64,000 nt of DNA, from assembly GCA_963556145.1 (NCBI GenBank), contig OY744472.1, positions 4,650,001-4,714,000 on the forward strand, given 5' to 3'. The notes below the pieces were generated by a model that worked only from the letters and a program-made list of their open reading frames with translations, did not search any database and was not told where the DNA came from. Both the position numbers and the translations under genes were made by a program. The DNA comes from Hygrocybe punicea. Its lineage: Eukaryota > Basidiomycota > Agaricomycetes > Agaricales > Hygrophoraceae. Shown in pieces: positions 52,050 through 64,000 of this stretch; within the stretch, counting starts at the first letter, position 1, and each line of letters begins with the position of its first letter.

Positions 52050-53382
52050 ATGTCAGCAGTGATTGATCATGATGGACCAAGGTCTGGCGCTATTACTCTC
52101 ACAACCATGTCGTTTTATGTCCAGTGTAACATCGATCTGCAGGATTGCGACGCCCTTTGGCCAAGGTCTACCTCTGGAGTAGCTCCCTTCACTAATTCTA
52201 GCTGTGTGCGGGATCCGCGCCTGCCCGGCAACATCGGACGCTGTGGTTGGGCCGGAGCGCCATGTATTGTGAATGGCACACTCAGTAACTGTGCCTGGCG
52301 TGAGTGTTATCTGAACAGCTATCATGCATTTTACTTACCTCTGAAGCCCCCGTTTCCAGCCTTCGCCGAAGTTTGTCGCAATGGCGTTTGTGTTGGGTGA
52401 GTCGATCTATTGTCTTCTCTATCAGTTGAAGCCGTGTTCAAACAACCCTGTTGTAGTGGTGTTGGAGACCCATGCATTCCATTTGGTAGTGGATATACGT
52501 GCAATTGTGCTCTAGGTCACCTCTTCTTCCGTGCTTGAATAAACTGATATGCCCTTATCAGCTCCAGTAAACTGCAATACGAGTACTGTCGGTGCTAATG
52601 CAATTTGCGGAGGTGCAGGGGCCTCCGTAAATGTCCAGGATCAATCGAAGGGGTTAGATTTCGCACGAGACTATTGTTTAAGCGGTTAGTCTGTACGATA
52701 TCCTCGACCTATTTCATTGCAGTACTTATCTATTCGTTTCGGAGGTGTGGCAACTCAAATCGGAAACGATTTCTGGGCGTGCGCATCGGGGGACGATCAT
52801 ATATCCCCGTCACCGAGCCCACCCAACATTCCGTCGCCCAACAATCCAACTTCATCCAACGATCCGACTTCATCCACCGCAACACCGAAGTCGAGCAATT
52901 CGACCACAAAAGTCACCAGAAGGGTGTTGGTCGGACCCATCGTCGGGGCTGTGATTGGTGGCCTAGTCCTATTATCATTCATCTTGGCGTTCTGCTGGTG
53001 GTATCGCAGACACAAACGGAACCGCGGTCCTGTTGGTATCTGGAAAAGGTCCTCACGAGAGCCAGAATCCCTGCTACGCACACAAGGGTTATCTGAGCAG
53101 GGTCAAGCCACCACTAGTAATGCTGAGCCAACAATGACTTCCCGCCATAAATGGCCATTCTCGACCGGGCTACTGCACAGATTGCGTTTCGCAGGACTCG
53201 TACCACTAGTGTCAGCACCTCCTTCAGCACGAGAACCTGCCTTCGATCCCTTCCTTCTCCAAGTACCGGACAACTCTGCCCCTCGTTCACCGGTTTCCCC
53301 TTCGGTTTCTGCCACTGATGACCAAAGTTTGCTCAAACTCTGGGATCAGGCGCAGCGTGCACTTTCTCAGATGCATCCATAA
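52050..53382 (+). CDS. single-pass membrane protein with cysteine-rich ectodomain
   Basis: At least five exons. The ectodomain has cysteine-rich modules: CNIDLQDCDALW, GRCGWAGAPCIVNG, AEVCRNGVCVG, GDPCIPFGSGYTCNCAL, and a cysteine-poorer part with NCNTSTVGANAICGG. Several exon joins fall after codon position one, as in the gene at 45.8 kb. Then comes a Ser/Pro/Thr stalk (about 52800-52915), one membrane helix (VGPIVGAVIGGLVLLSFILAFCWWY), and a basic stop-transfer (RRHKRNR). A 130-residue Ser-rich cytosolic tail follows, ending LWDQAQRALSQMHP at 53382. The layout is that of fungal wall or surface sensors with a glycosylated stalk. The signal peptide exon was not identified; the first ATG used here (52050) may be internal or wrong. 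Confidence 0.65.
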
Positions 53383-56300
53383 CAAACTAGGAGCGGCGAA
53401 GATGAAGAAATGCCGGCTTGCGTATAACGATGAATTGGCACTATGAAATAATACCTACGTATGGATCTTCACTGTTTTTTTCATTTGACGAGAAGTTTCG
53501 GTTGTACGTTTTAGTAGGATGCTATTGCTGGTTGGTTGTGGCAGATCTCAGTTGATTTTGTACACCATATCTGACACTTTGATGTTTAACAATTGCAAGT
53601 GGTTACAAATGGTAATGACATCATAAACTTTGCCATATATGGAAGTTTTGATGTCCTTACCTGTAAAAATCAGTTACAATTTAAATATCAATACACTTGA
53701 AGCTACCTTGTTCATCACAAGGTCACTCACCAGTGGAAATTATCAACTCCAGTTTAACATAGTTACTGGACTCTGCAAAAATTCCACTTTCCCACCCCAC
53801 CAAATCCCTCCACTCCCTATTTTCCACAGGAACCAGCTGCTGCTAATCATCCATTTCTGACATCACCATACCCCAGATCTTACCAAACCATATTCTTCTT
53901 TGTCATACATATAAAGACATCCATAACTGTTTTTGTATCCATCTATTTTGATGTCTATACATCCTGAACCATTACTTCATCATGTGATCAAAATCCATCT
54001 TCATTACCACCTCACCCTTTGGTCCCTCAGGATGTTCAACCTGCTAACACTGATGTCCACCATCATGAAATCATTGTGGAAACACAGTGTTGTGGACTCG
54101 GAGTGCCTTATTTGCACCTCCTACTCTCTGTTGACCACCATCCATTCATCATGTGTTATCAATAGTGTACATTCATGATGTATCATTGCTTGTCTTATCT
54201 TCCACCATGCCTGCATCAATTGATCTAACCTATTCAACCAGTCATCTTCACCTCACAAATACTTGCTTGGATGTTGGGTACAGATTCTGTCATGAAAATC
54301 CTGTAACAAATGTATGTGTTCTCTTCCCCAACTTTGAGACAATGTAACATATGCCTTGAACAGCATTAATCATCCAGAGGGTGGGCATTCTATGTCAATA
54401 ATTACTGGAATGGTGGTTTGGCCTTGACCTTGATAGTCTGCATATGCATATCCTAACATTATGGGTATTTGCCAATCCTGTAAAGTGTATTTCCTGCCAC
54501 TGTTGTCAACAATATGTATGGTCAGCATAATTGATGTGTTGCCCTCTTATCATCCTTCAAAGGCTATTGCTTTGGTCTTCATGAGATGGAAGAGTACAAA
54601 TGGTCAGGCCCACAATTGCAGCCTCCCCAGACATCTCAGGCTCATGTTCATCTAACAGAATGTCCACAATTTCTCCTGCAACATCAAGGTCCATGTGAAC
54701 ATTGAATGTCACCATAGCCTTGATGTCAAAGAAAGTTCCACCACATCTGGCAGGCCTCCTTTTTCACAATAATTGTGCCCTGGAATTTTAGCAAGAGCAA
54801 TCTGAAACTTTTCATAAAGTATTAACATTTGGCCTTCCATGGAATCTTCTGCTTTACAAGGCAAATTTTGTGTACCAGCTACAAAACATTCACATCTTGC
54901 ACATGCTGAATTCCATTTCATCCAAACAGAATGATGAGGCATTATGAGAATAGTTGTGTCCCATGGCAGATTTTGGAAATGGTAGGAGGACATTTTGGAT
55001 TGGTTATGATCAGGCTCACTTGACAATTTCCATATAAAATGTGCTGAAGGACATCATGTCAAACTGGCCCAAACATGTTCATCAATCCACACTTGTTTCT
55101 TCAATTGCACAACAATCTTGAATTTTTCATAAATTCTCCATCTAACAACAGGAAATAACATGGGTATGTGTAAATTTGTGGTGTTCCATATACAGGTTAC
55201 ACAGGTATGGGTATGGTGTTCAGATTTTGAAACACCATACCTATACCCCCAGGTTTGCAGGTTTTCATGGTGTTGATGAAGGTCAGTGGGTCAGATGTAT
55301 TTTAGAACTGTTGCATCATGATGTTCAACAGTGTTGGAATGGTCAGAATAGTTTCAGGCTTCAGATACACACAAAAAGAAGCTAGGTTGAAGAGTTAAAT
55401 GACTAAAGCAGCTTTGGGTTATATATTGTAATGTCCTCAAGGTTCATAGATACACTTTGCCTACAGGTAGCCCAACCCTGATGATTGTGGCATAACATAA
55501 TGTCACCAATGGCTTTATCCCTTACTTTAAGCTGGTTTTACCAAGTCTACTTATTGTGTCCAATAGTGAATATTTGTTCAACTTCACTTGGAAATAATTC
55601 ACAGAGAATTCTATGTGGTATACCATGGGTTGTGCACTGTGCACACCATGGTGAATCATGTTGAAAGCTAAGAACAGCACAGTAGGATTGACACCATGGT
55701 AAATACCTGCATCTGTAGACACCATGATGCTGGACTGAAACCTATGGCCAATACTTGTACCTGTCTATGCCATACCAAACATTAATATATAAACTATAAG
55801 AGGAGTTATATATACAGTAAAAAATAAAGAGCAACACTGAGTGAAAACAGTGGTTGCTATGGTAGCAACTACAACTACAATTGTGTCATAATTGATGTTC
55901 TCATGGGGGTGCAAGCTTCTTTCAATTTGGTGGCACAGGCCTGTGCCATCCAACTCTCCACACAATGCAAGCATGACCTATTGGTCATATTGGGGACAGG
56001 CAGGGGAAAGTCTCTGGTTTTTATGGCTGCTGCTGTAAATGCAACTGAAGCAGCAGTGCCACAAGGAACACAATGACTTGTGTCTTGAGGGTGGCAATTT
56101 GTTCCTCAATGGTGGCAATTCACTCCTCTAGCTTTGAAATATGAGTGGCTACAGAAATCAGTAAAACATAGCATAAAATATTACAAGTAAGACTTACTAT
56201 TTTTCTCCCTTCATTCCCATTTGACTCTGGATACCAATTCACCAAAGACACTACAATACATATCTACACCAGTGTGCTGTGATCTTGGGTGGCCATTGGG

Positions 56301-59300
56301 GTAAATCAGCACTCCTCTGGGGAAGGGTTTTGTGGTGCCTGGCTGTGCAGGAAACAAGCTTCAACACCATCTTATAAGGTCTGTCATCCTCAGTACTCCT
56401 GCATCAAGATGGGTTTGCAGTTGAAGATAGACAATTAACTGATCATCTCTGAGATGATGAGTTGAGTAAGGATGAGGTTCTTTTACTTTGTGGGACATGC
56501 ATCTCTTACACAGGTGCATTTATACCAGCAACACTCCTACTTTACTGCATCTGATGAGTATCCTGTTAGGCAATGTTTTCTGAAACAAATACCCATGAGA
56601 TTGAATTGATGAAATGGGTATTCCTATCCACATTATTCAACACCAGACTTACTGAATTCTTTATTTAATCATGCAGAAGTTCATTTACGTTATGTTGTCA
56701 AATGTGTTTATCTGAAATTGGTTTATGATGCTATGATTATTCAAGAGACTGCTTGGACAATTCATGCAAATCTTGTAAAAGAACTTCAAGTTTGGACAGA
56801 GGAAGCTGATAAACTTGGTGTTATCAGGACTAACCTATATTATCAATACTGTGATGTTTATACAGCACCCATTCATGTGGATCATGATGAGGTTTGTGGA
56901 CTTTGTGCTCAGTATGAGTGGAATGCATTTCCTTGGGAACTCATGTGTACACAGGCTGCTTGATAATGCCTTGGACATGTCCTGCGACATTTGCATGTAG
57001 ACAGACTGTGTTGGCCAATGAGTTAAGCTGGACAGCCCCAACCATCTCCATAATTCATAGCCTAGAGGACAAATGGTGGACTAAAACCAAACATTCGAAA
57101 CCTGATACCTCTCAAATAACATGGTTTTTTATTTCTACAACACTGAAGGGTGATGATATATATGTAACAATTGACAAATGGTAGGCGTTTCTGCCATTGA
57201 ATATTTTAAAGATCAAAATATTAAATTGTCTGCAGAAATACAACAGCTCGAGGATGCTTGCGTCAAAATGCAGGCATTGGTGACCAATTTTGGCCACAGT
57301 TGACCTATGCCAGCTACATGCTTGGTCCATACATAAATGTAGTGGTTCTTTGGAAAAAACAAGCAAGAAGCTTGCAAGCTTCTACAACCATGCTCACATT
57401 CATGTAATCACAGGGGCAGAAACCCACCAGGGTGTTCACCTGGGAAATTGGATTTCGGAGGTAATTCACTGGTTGCTGGTTCAGTCAATCAGTAAACAGA
57501 CCCACCACCCAATATATCTACATCAAAATGAGGGTAAGCTCCTTGCACTATATAACAAAACAAAGCCATTTTCTTATGGCAAGTAAGAGGTACATTTGCA
57601 CATGTCCATTTTATATTTTATATTTTCCTGGTTGAGCAGGATCAAGAAGCCAGACAATTTGCCTTGGCTTTGAGAAACACTTCTACAACTTGACTCATAT
57701 TGTGATAAAAATTCTGCCCAAATCATGATAGACAGCATATAGGATGACTGCCTTGTCATGGGCATGAATTGTGGCATTCATTTAGTCAATTACTTGGGAA
57801 ATGAGGTGACTTTTGATAGGGCATTAGGTGCATTTTTTTTCAATGATAAGGTTTGCTTTGATGAAGTTCAGCAAGCTGAATTGCCAGGAGGAAGACACCA
57901 TACCGGATAACGAATTGGGTTCGATGTGCACAACAGAAAGGATTGTCTCGAATTGCTTGAATACAGCAGAAAAACCCTCCATAATGTGGATGTTCTTACC
58001 TGCATGCACAAGAAACTCATCAAAGTTGGTGTCACACTAGAATTGACTGATAGTTACACAGGCATCTTGTGTCTGATCAAAACTTTTAGGGGTAGATGGC
58101 TAAACATGGAATAGTTTAATTGTTAGAATAAGGTTGGATGATCAGAGGCCCTATTGAATAATGTGTCTGCTGCCTGGAGGCCTGTGGGATCTGTTGTAGG
58201 TCAATCTCTCCTTGTCAATCTCTCCTTGGTGTCATATCCATACAACTCTGATGAGTTCCAATGATCTCCACTCCAGACTTTTAAATATTTCAAGTTGAGG
58301 GATCTGCAGGGTTGGTTATTGTCACCAATTCCAAAAGTCATTCACTCAGGACATGGGACATGTCAATTAACCCTGTTATGACTAAACTTCAAATTTGCCT
58401 AGAAACTGTTAGAGGCATGCAAGTAACTCTGGATGGAATGGAGTTAGTTGGAGGACTGGAGGTGCGAACTCTTGAAGTAGTTTAGCTACTTCCTTAAGTT
58501 CTATTGAGTAGGCATGAAGCGGATGGAGTGGAGTTAGTCCAAAGGTTCGGACTAAAGATGGGGACTAATAGTGAGTTTAAGGCGAAGCCTTAAGTTTGAG
58601 AATGAGAGGTACTCAAGTTGATTTTCAGAACGGAGTTACAGGTCTGGAAAACGTTGGTCGTGAGGAGGTGAGGTGGTTTGGGTGGGGGGGGGTGATATGT
58701 TCCGCGACAAATTTGGGGAGTAATACTAGAGCACTCCATTCAGGAAATGCACACATCCTTCGGAGTGGTCCAGCGACTTTGATGGAGCAGACATGGGGCC
58801 AAGAGGGCGTGTTCAAGATGTGAGAAAGGCGGTGTGTGGCTAAAAAGAGAAGCCCATGAGCTCAGGCATTGGCCCTCAGCAAAGAATCTGCCTGCATATT
58901 AGCGTTTTCTGGTCCACTCGGCCCCAGGGTTGATTCCTGAGTGGCCCAGCGAGCAGTGAGGCGCCGGCAGGGAATGGAGGACTTACATGACACTAGTGGT
59001 AGGAAACGATGCGTGTCTGGGAAGCCAAGAACATGCCTAGATGGGGAGATGCCAGAGGTACGAAAGAATGAGAGTCTGGGAGCCTGAGAACACGCCTAGA
59101 CAGGGAGACCAAATGTAAAACTGAGCGCAGAGGAGGAAGTGCTGGGGTAGGAAATGCCATGTGTCTGGGAACCCAAGAACATGCCAGTTGCAGATATGAG
59201 AGAAAGGGAGAGAGCATGTGTCTGGGAGCCTAAGAACATGCTGGAGAAGACAAGGGAAACAATGGGACGAATAAGTGTATAAGTCACAAATAAATACAAA

Positions 59301-59813
59301 TAAATAAATACAAATAGATCCAAACAAGGTTGGACATCGCACGACTTCTAAGTTCATCAGCATCTTATGGGTTCCCTGAGATGCTGAGCTGGTACTCTCA
59401 ATTTCCCTCGTCTTTTGGGTTGCCCAGAGACGTTCATTGTCAGCCATGTGTTTTTGGGCTCCCATACACATCCCTGCTCTCACTTCTCTCATGCTCCTCT
59501 TCGCACTATTCTTGTCAAGTCCTCAAGATGTTAAATTTCACTGCTGTGCTGTGGTTTTCATTGGCTGTACGACTATTGGCCCCAGAATGGACTACACTTC
59601 CTCAATCTCCAGGAGTTCAAACTCCTTCTGTCATGAAAATACGTCACCCCCATACATTTTTCCTCAGATACCACTTATTTTCATGACGATCTTTGACAGA
59701 TTGTCAGACAAACCCTTACAACTCACACACCCTGCAGAGCGGGGGAGACATTACATTCACAAGCCCCTGGAAGGGGCACCAGACCAGATACAAGTACAGA
59801 CGATGCGATTACA
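53383..59813. other. long AT-rich decayed region, no gene recognised
   Basis: Over six kilobases hold only short frames. Pieces that look once-coding are at 56718-56963 (IHANLVKELQVWTEEADKLG), about 56918-57180 and 57290-57480. They are separated by stops and match no domain I know. A short inverted pair, ACAGGTATGGGTATGGTGT and ACACCATACCTATACCC (about 55198-55252), recalls the GGGTATGGG arrays of the hAT elements. At 58990-59240 the motif GTGTCTGGGAGCCTAAGAACATG recurs about four times. Most of it is probably eroded transposon. Confidence 0.5.
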
Positions 59814-60310
59814 CTATTCTACAGTAATCGCATCCAAGACCGACGACCCCGACTCTTGCAACTGGACGCGCATGTCATCCAGGAACCGCTCAACCTCCCT
59901 TTCCAAAAACCTTTCAATCGCTGCGCGACAAACAACCATAAACCTCGATGCTACCCCGAATGGCAGTGGGAAGCCAGACTCACGATAAGTCAAGTCCCCG
60001 ACTGACTCCGGGGGAGGATCCCTCAGATCCTCAGACGATGAGCCCCAGCTCACTGTGACTAGCGGCGGTATCTCGGGGGACGACTCCTCCGACCTCCACG
60101 CATCATCCAATTCTAGAATAAGACTCAATCAGAAGACCCCAGATGTTCCACCAACCAAAACACTCACGATACGGGTCGGCCAGTAACTGGCACAAAAGGA
60201 CCTTGTGTACCTTAACCAGCGGGCAACACTCTGTGCGATGCCTTGCCTTCCCGCAAGCGAAACACCGACCCAGAGCCCAATAGAGATCCCGATCAGAAGC
60301 TGAGAGTTGT
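59814..60310 (-). CDS. hypothetical protein with CCHC zinc knuckle, partial
   Basis: Two exons join in phase: about 60310-60168, and 60118-59814, with an intron GTGAGT..TCTAG. The first exon has a knuckle C-x2-C-x4-H-x4-C (CFACGKARHRTECC), typical of retroelement gag and RNA-binding proteins, preceded by an aromatic-rich stretch. The second is acidic and Pro-rich (SEESSPEIPPLVTVSWG), then helical (AAIERFLEREVERFLDDMRVQL). The 5' end is unclear. It could be a domesticated gag, a small host protein or a remnant. Confidence 0.45.
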
Positions 60311-60639
60311 ATGAGGTGGTGGAACGTATAAAAATTAACCTTGATAACTGGGGTTGGGGAGAAGAGCGAAGAAGCCTTGAAGAAAGTGACTTGGTGATAA
60401 GGGTGGAGACACATCGCATTTCTGCAGGACAAGCACGCAGAAACCACCAAGCTTTATACACAACCAAGGAGACCCTATCACCAAGAACGATCTACCAGCA
60501 GCCGCCAGCAAGGCCCGCACGTGACCAGACGTTCAAACTCCACTTTCCATCAGACGACACCATTCTTCCCATCATTCACACAAAGACAATAGACACCCCA
60601 CCCTCACCATCACCACCCACACCTGTCAAAGACCGAATC

Positions 60640-60888
60640 ATGACACCGTCAATCGCTGCCGCCGTTATCGCTATTGTTATCGTATACGTATTCCTCCTCG
60701 CGACAATAATCCGAGGAGTACGACGAATCCACGGGGTGATCGACCCCGAGATCCCCCTATCAACATTCGAGGCATTCCGACCCCCCACGATCCACAGCAG
60801 CGACACGTCACACAGCAACAACAACAACGAGTCAGACCGCCGAGATGACGTGTCCCCTTGCGGACCCACCCATGACACATCAAGCTGA
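60640..60888 (+). CDS. small membrane protein candidate, 82 residues
   Basis: From ATG 60640 the frame gives one strong hydrophobic helix (IAAAVIAIVIVYVFLLATII), a basic flank (RGVRRIHG), then a hydrophilic Ser/Asn/Asp-rich tail. The frame stays open upstream to 60307. There is no family match. It is weakly supported. Confidence 0.3.
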   Translation: MTPSIAAAVIAIVIVYVFLLATIIRGVRRIHGVIDPEIPLSTFEAFRPPTIHSSDTSHSNNNNESDRRDDVSPCGPTHDTSS

Positions 60889-61602
60889 TACCACGTAACT
60901 GCGGGACGCGCCAGCATCGCAGTTCCGGCAGTGACGAACGTAGGGCATCGCAGCAGGGCTGACGCGTCTACTCACAGGACGACTAAAAGTGAGTCGGTAC
61001 TCATACGACTCATAGAGGCTGCGGGGGGGAATGAAGGGTATAAAAGACGTCGAGCAAGAAGCACATAGATCCCTAACTTTGACCTCTTGTATTACTCCTA
61101 GCAGTTGTACTAAGACGTAACAAACTTCACCCAAACTACATCACTTGAACCTTATCCCTGAAAACCCTACCTCTATTACTGCCAACATCGTGCAACCGTT
61201 TGACCCGCCGATCCATCACACGACCACTAGTCGTGACACCTTCTTTGCTCAAAGTTCTTTCTTCTCTCGATTCATCAGCTCTGCACACCAGTCACAATTG
61301 TAGAAATTCAATGACAGGCCAGGTGGTGCCTCATGCCTGCTCTCCTTTCCCCCGTGAATGCTGTGATGGTGAGGAGGGTTCTCAGCCCAGGTGTTACCAT
61401 AACAATTTGTGATGTTGTAATTGTGATCAACTAACCTCAGGAATCTTGTGATGTCTTTGTTGCACCATGCCTTTTTTCTGATTGTGTAGATCCTCCTGCT
61501 ATCATCGTCATCGTCACTTTCATCCGAGCTCATACCCTCCACATTAAGTAAATCGATGACCTCAAACAGGCTATTCCAGGCTACATCAATTTCTCCAGTG
61601 GG
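60889..61602. other. non-coding, with a TATA box and possible LTR features
   Basis: The stretch starting TGATACCACGTAACTGCGGG just after the small ORF, with TATAAAAG at about 61039-61046, looks like an LTR or promoter. I found no partner copy in the window. A weak minus frame at 61249-61542 is not accepted. Confidence 0.35.
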
Positions 61603-62860
61603 TAGTGTTGCCGTAGTTCGGTTCCGAACCTAGCCGAACCCGGTTCAAACCCCGAACCGAACCCTAGGTTCAGTCCAAGTTCAGCCAAATGCTGAACCGG
61701 ACCGCAGGTTCGGTTCAGGGTTTCGAGGCCGGCCGGATTTCCTGAACGGCTCCAAACCGCGTCCAAACCGCGAACGCGGATATTTTTATGGTATTTATTT
61801 CATTTGTTTTTCGTATATCTTTACTTACTTTTTCGTCTTCAACGGGATCATGTGACCATTACAAGAATGTTTCTTCACCAACAACAACAACGCAAGGCCA
61901 ATGAACGTGACACAATGTCGCGTTCATGGACACAGGTAAGTCTCTTCAATTATTTTAACTTTACTAATGTTATCTGTTACAGGAAACTCGACCGCGACCA
62001 CATCGCGAGCACACCACTGCAGCACAAAATGGATCCCAACGCCAACGCAATGCCAATGGACGCGGGACAGCCGCAAAACCACCACCACCACCACCACCAC
62101 CAGCGGTGGCAACCAAGCAACGACGACGGCAACGGCCAGCGGCAGCGCCGGCAGCAACGGCAGCAGCAGCAGTGACAGCAGCAGCGGCAACAGCAACAGC
62201 AGCAGCAGCAACGCCGGTAGCAGCAACGCCGGCAGCAGCAACGCCGGCAACAGCAGCAGCTGCTGCTGCATCAAGCCATCCAACACCAATGGACGCGGGA
62301 CAGCTGCAACACCACCACCACCGGCGGCAACAACAATGGCAACGACAACCACGATGGCCAGCAGCAGCAGCAGCAGCAACAGCGGCAGCAGCAACGGCAA
62401 CAGCAGCAGCGACAGCAGCAACGGTGGCGGCAGCAGCAGCAGCAGCAGCAGCAGCAGCGGCAGTGGCAACGGCAACGGCCACAACAGCAGCAGCAGTGGC
62501 AGCAGCAACGGCCACGGCAGCAGCAGCAGCGCCGGCAGCGGCAGCAACAGCAGCAGTGGCAGCGGCAGCAGCAGCAGCAGCAGCAGCGCCGGATGGCTCC
62601 CCCGCAGCCCAACTACCTCGCGAAGTGTAGCGCCGTATCAATTGATACGCGCCTGCCATTCGCAAGGAGAACGGAGCTCATGGGGTGAGCCCACCTCGGT
62701 CCGGGGTTCAGACCACGTCTGAACCCAGACCGAACGCGGAGAGACGGTTCGATGCTGTCCGGGTCCAGGTTTGGCCATGCGCCAAACCGGACCCAAAGTT
62801 CAGTTCGCGGTTCCGCCAAAAAGGCTCGGAACCGGACCGAACTGAACTTCGGCAACACTA
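61603..62860. mobile_element. hAT-8: non-autonomous hAT element with GCA repeat core
   Basis: The ends are TAGTGTTGCCGTAGTTCGG and, inverted, TAGTGTTGCCGAAGTTCAG. The perfect 8-bp duplication is CCAGTGGG (61595-61602 and 62861-62868). Subterminal arrays of GGTTCGG/CCGAACC words cover about 130 bp at each side. There is no transposase. It belongs with hAT-1, sharing the first ten bases of the TIR. Confidence 0.92.
62080..62590. repeat. GCA/CAG trinucleotide-rich block
   Basis: About 500 bp of imperfect GCA repeat with ACC at the left edge. It gives long open frames of Ser, Ala, Gln or Leu in five of six frames, none taken as a gene. Confidence 0.88.
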
Positions 62861-62868
62861 CCAGTGGG

Positions 62869-64000
62869 AGCCGTCCTATTGCTCAGGGTGATTTCGAGCC
62901 GGGTGTCAAACAGCTGTGGTTGTGGTGGGGATGTAGGCCTAACCAACTGCTAGGGTTTGCTCACCTGCTTTCATCTTGCAGTAGACACACCTTGACCGAT
63001 GAAAATTACATCAAAATCCATGAGATGTTCTTTGGATGCTTGTATCACCTCAAATGAGAGATCCAGGCTGCTTCCCCCAAACCAGGTGAGAGAGGCTGCC
63101 AAACCAGGGAATGACTTTCCCAGGCCAAGAAGGCCGCATTAGAGCAGCAACGACCAAACAATAGCTGACTACGTAGCTGGCATTCTTGACATGTTTGGTG
63201 CTGGAGAAGGTGCATTGTAGCCTTTGTTTATTGATTTGTTGTCAAGTCGTTTTTCTAGCCAGGTTATGAGACATTGGTGTATACTTTTTTGCACTCCACT
63301 TTTCTTTTGTAACCCATGATTACGGTCATCCCACCTGTGAAAAGCTACAGAATCAAGGGGGCAGTAAACTGAGAAATAACTCCACACTCCATTGGGGGTT
63401 GGTGCTTCCAGATAAGCGACGAACAATTCATATAATCAGTAGTTCCATTCGCCATGGAGATTGCTCCAGTCAGGCGACATGGGGTATAAAGAGGGTCCTG
63501 GTCCCCCCCATTGTCTTCATACCAGTTGAAGTCGTCCTGTGGAGGAGGAGGGATGCATAATACATTCTTGTCATATTCAATGCCAAACAGTTTGTTCATG
63601 GTGGCTTGAACCTCTTTCTGCAAGGCCTGGTTTGGCATTTCGTCACTTGTAGCACATTTCAACTCACCAGTTTTCCAGTCCTTGAGGGGCTATGGTTCCT
63701 GATCAGTGCTAGCTTAAATTGGTGGGGTGGCAATCTTCAGGTTGTTCGAGGCCTTTGAGGGCCTGGCTGAGGCTGCCCAAACTTCAGTTCATCTAAGTTG
63801 GCAAGCAACAAGTCAACCTTGTCCTCCAATAATACTGGCTAGTGGCTTGTCTATCAGCAGTGATTAACATGAAGAGTTGGAGCCACCTGCCTGTTTTGAT
63901 GACGACACGTTTGGCTCAGGTGAAGCTGAAGGTTGCAAGGGTGGCTTCGGCTTGAATGTGGCCTTGAGGGTTGGTCCTGCTCCTGCCCATGGTCTTGAGA
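62869..64000. other. no gene accepted; possible old coding piece at 63345-63662
   Basis: A minus frame (ATSDEMPNQALQKEVQATMNKLF, then WYEDNGGDQDPLYTPCRLTGAIS) looks protein-like but is short and cut by stops. It may be a decayed transposon ORF. The remainder up to the window end shows nothing clear. Confidence 0.35.

Noticed and set aside
60887..61250. Possible LTR beginning TGATACCACG with a TATA box
   Set aside because: No second copy, no clear end and no flanking duplication in the window.
61967..62722. 251-codon Ser/Asn/Gly-rich frame, and similar Ala- and Leu-rich frames on both strands
   Set aside because: All arise from the GCA repeat inside hAT-8; five of six frames are open for the same reason.

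Overview
The window looks like the nuclear genome of a basidiomycete fungus, most likely an Agaricomycete. Its host genes carry many short GT-AG introns (about 48-120 bp), including a fungal cystathionine gamma-lyase, an AMT/MEP ammonium channel, a DHA2-like MFS transporter and a Crinkler-family gene. The transposons are Copia and Gypsy-type LTR elements and many small hAT derivatives. Nothing was computed or searched. Exon borders, target-site duplications (TSDs) and family calls were read by eye.

Left part, 1-17.8 kb: a non-autonomous hAT element (549-2735) has captured a piece of the ER Hsp70 gene KAR2/BiP. It is followed by a 70-bp minisatellite that was itself invaded by a foldback element. 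A Crinkler-type (CRN) pseudogene on the minus strand (5809-9971) is split by one hAT element nested in another. Next come an intact CYS3-like gene (10338-11881), a broken multi-pass membrane-protein gene, a second foldback element related to the first, and a deleted Copia element (14902-17720) with an initiator-tRNA half-molecule primer site.

Middle part, 17.8-35.0 kb: one 4.8-kb Copia element, bounded by 313-bp LTRs and a perfect TCCAG duplication, has been inflated to 17 kb by nested insertions. These are two hAT elements in gag, a solo Gypsy-type LTR in integrase, a TRIM inside a TRIM (with a hAT inside the inner one) before the reverse transcriptase, and an undefined insertion in RNase H that carries a young 5.1-kb LTR element. 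The LTRs of that young element look almost identical. It encodes a gag-like protein on its sense strand and, on the opposite strand, an uninterrupted three-exon gene. That gene's 485-residue product has a coiled coil and a cysteine cluster with fungal Zn2Cys6 spacing. This spliced antisense passenger gene is the most unusual thing in the window.

Right part, 35-53.4 kb, is gene-bearing: MFS transporter (-), helical protein possibly mitochondrial (-), ammonium transporter (+), NAD(P)-binding protein with two GC-AG introns (+), cysteine-rich secreted protein built from small phase-1 exons (+), a DM9-like plus von Willebrand A protein (-), a P-loop GTPase with a coiled coil (-), and a single-pass membrane protein with a cysteine-rich ectodomain (+). 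These look like separate, singly transcribed genes rather than a cluster with one function. From 53.4 to 64 kb the sequence is AT-rich and decayed, with a CCHC zinc-knuckle gene candidate and a further hAT element carrying a long GCA repeat.
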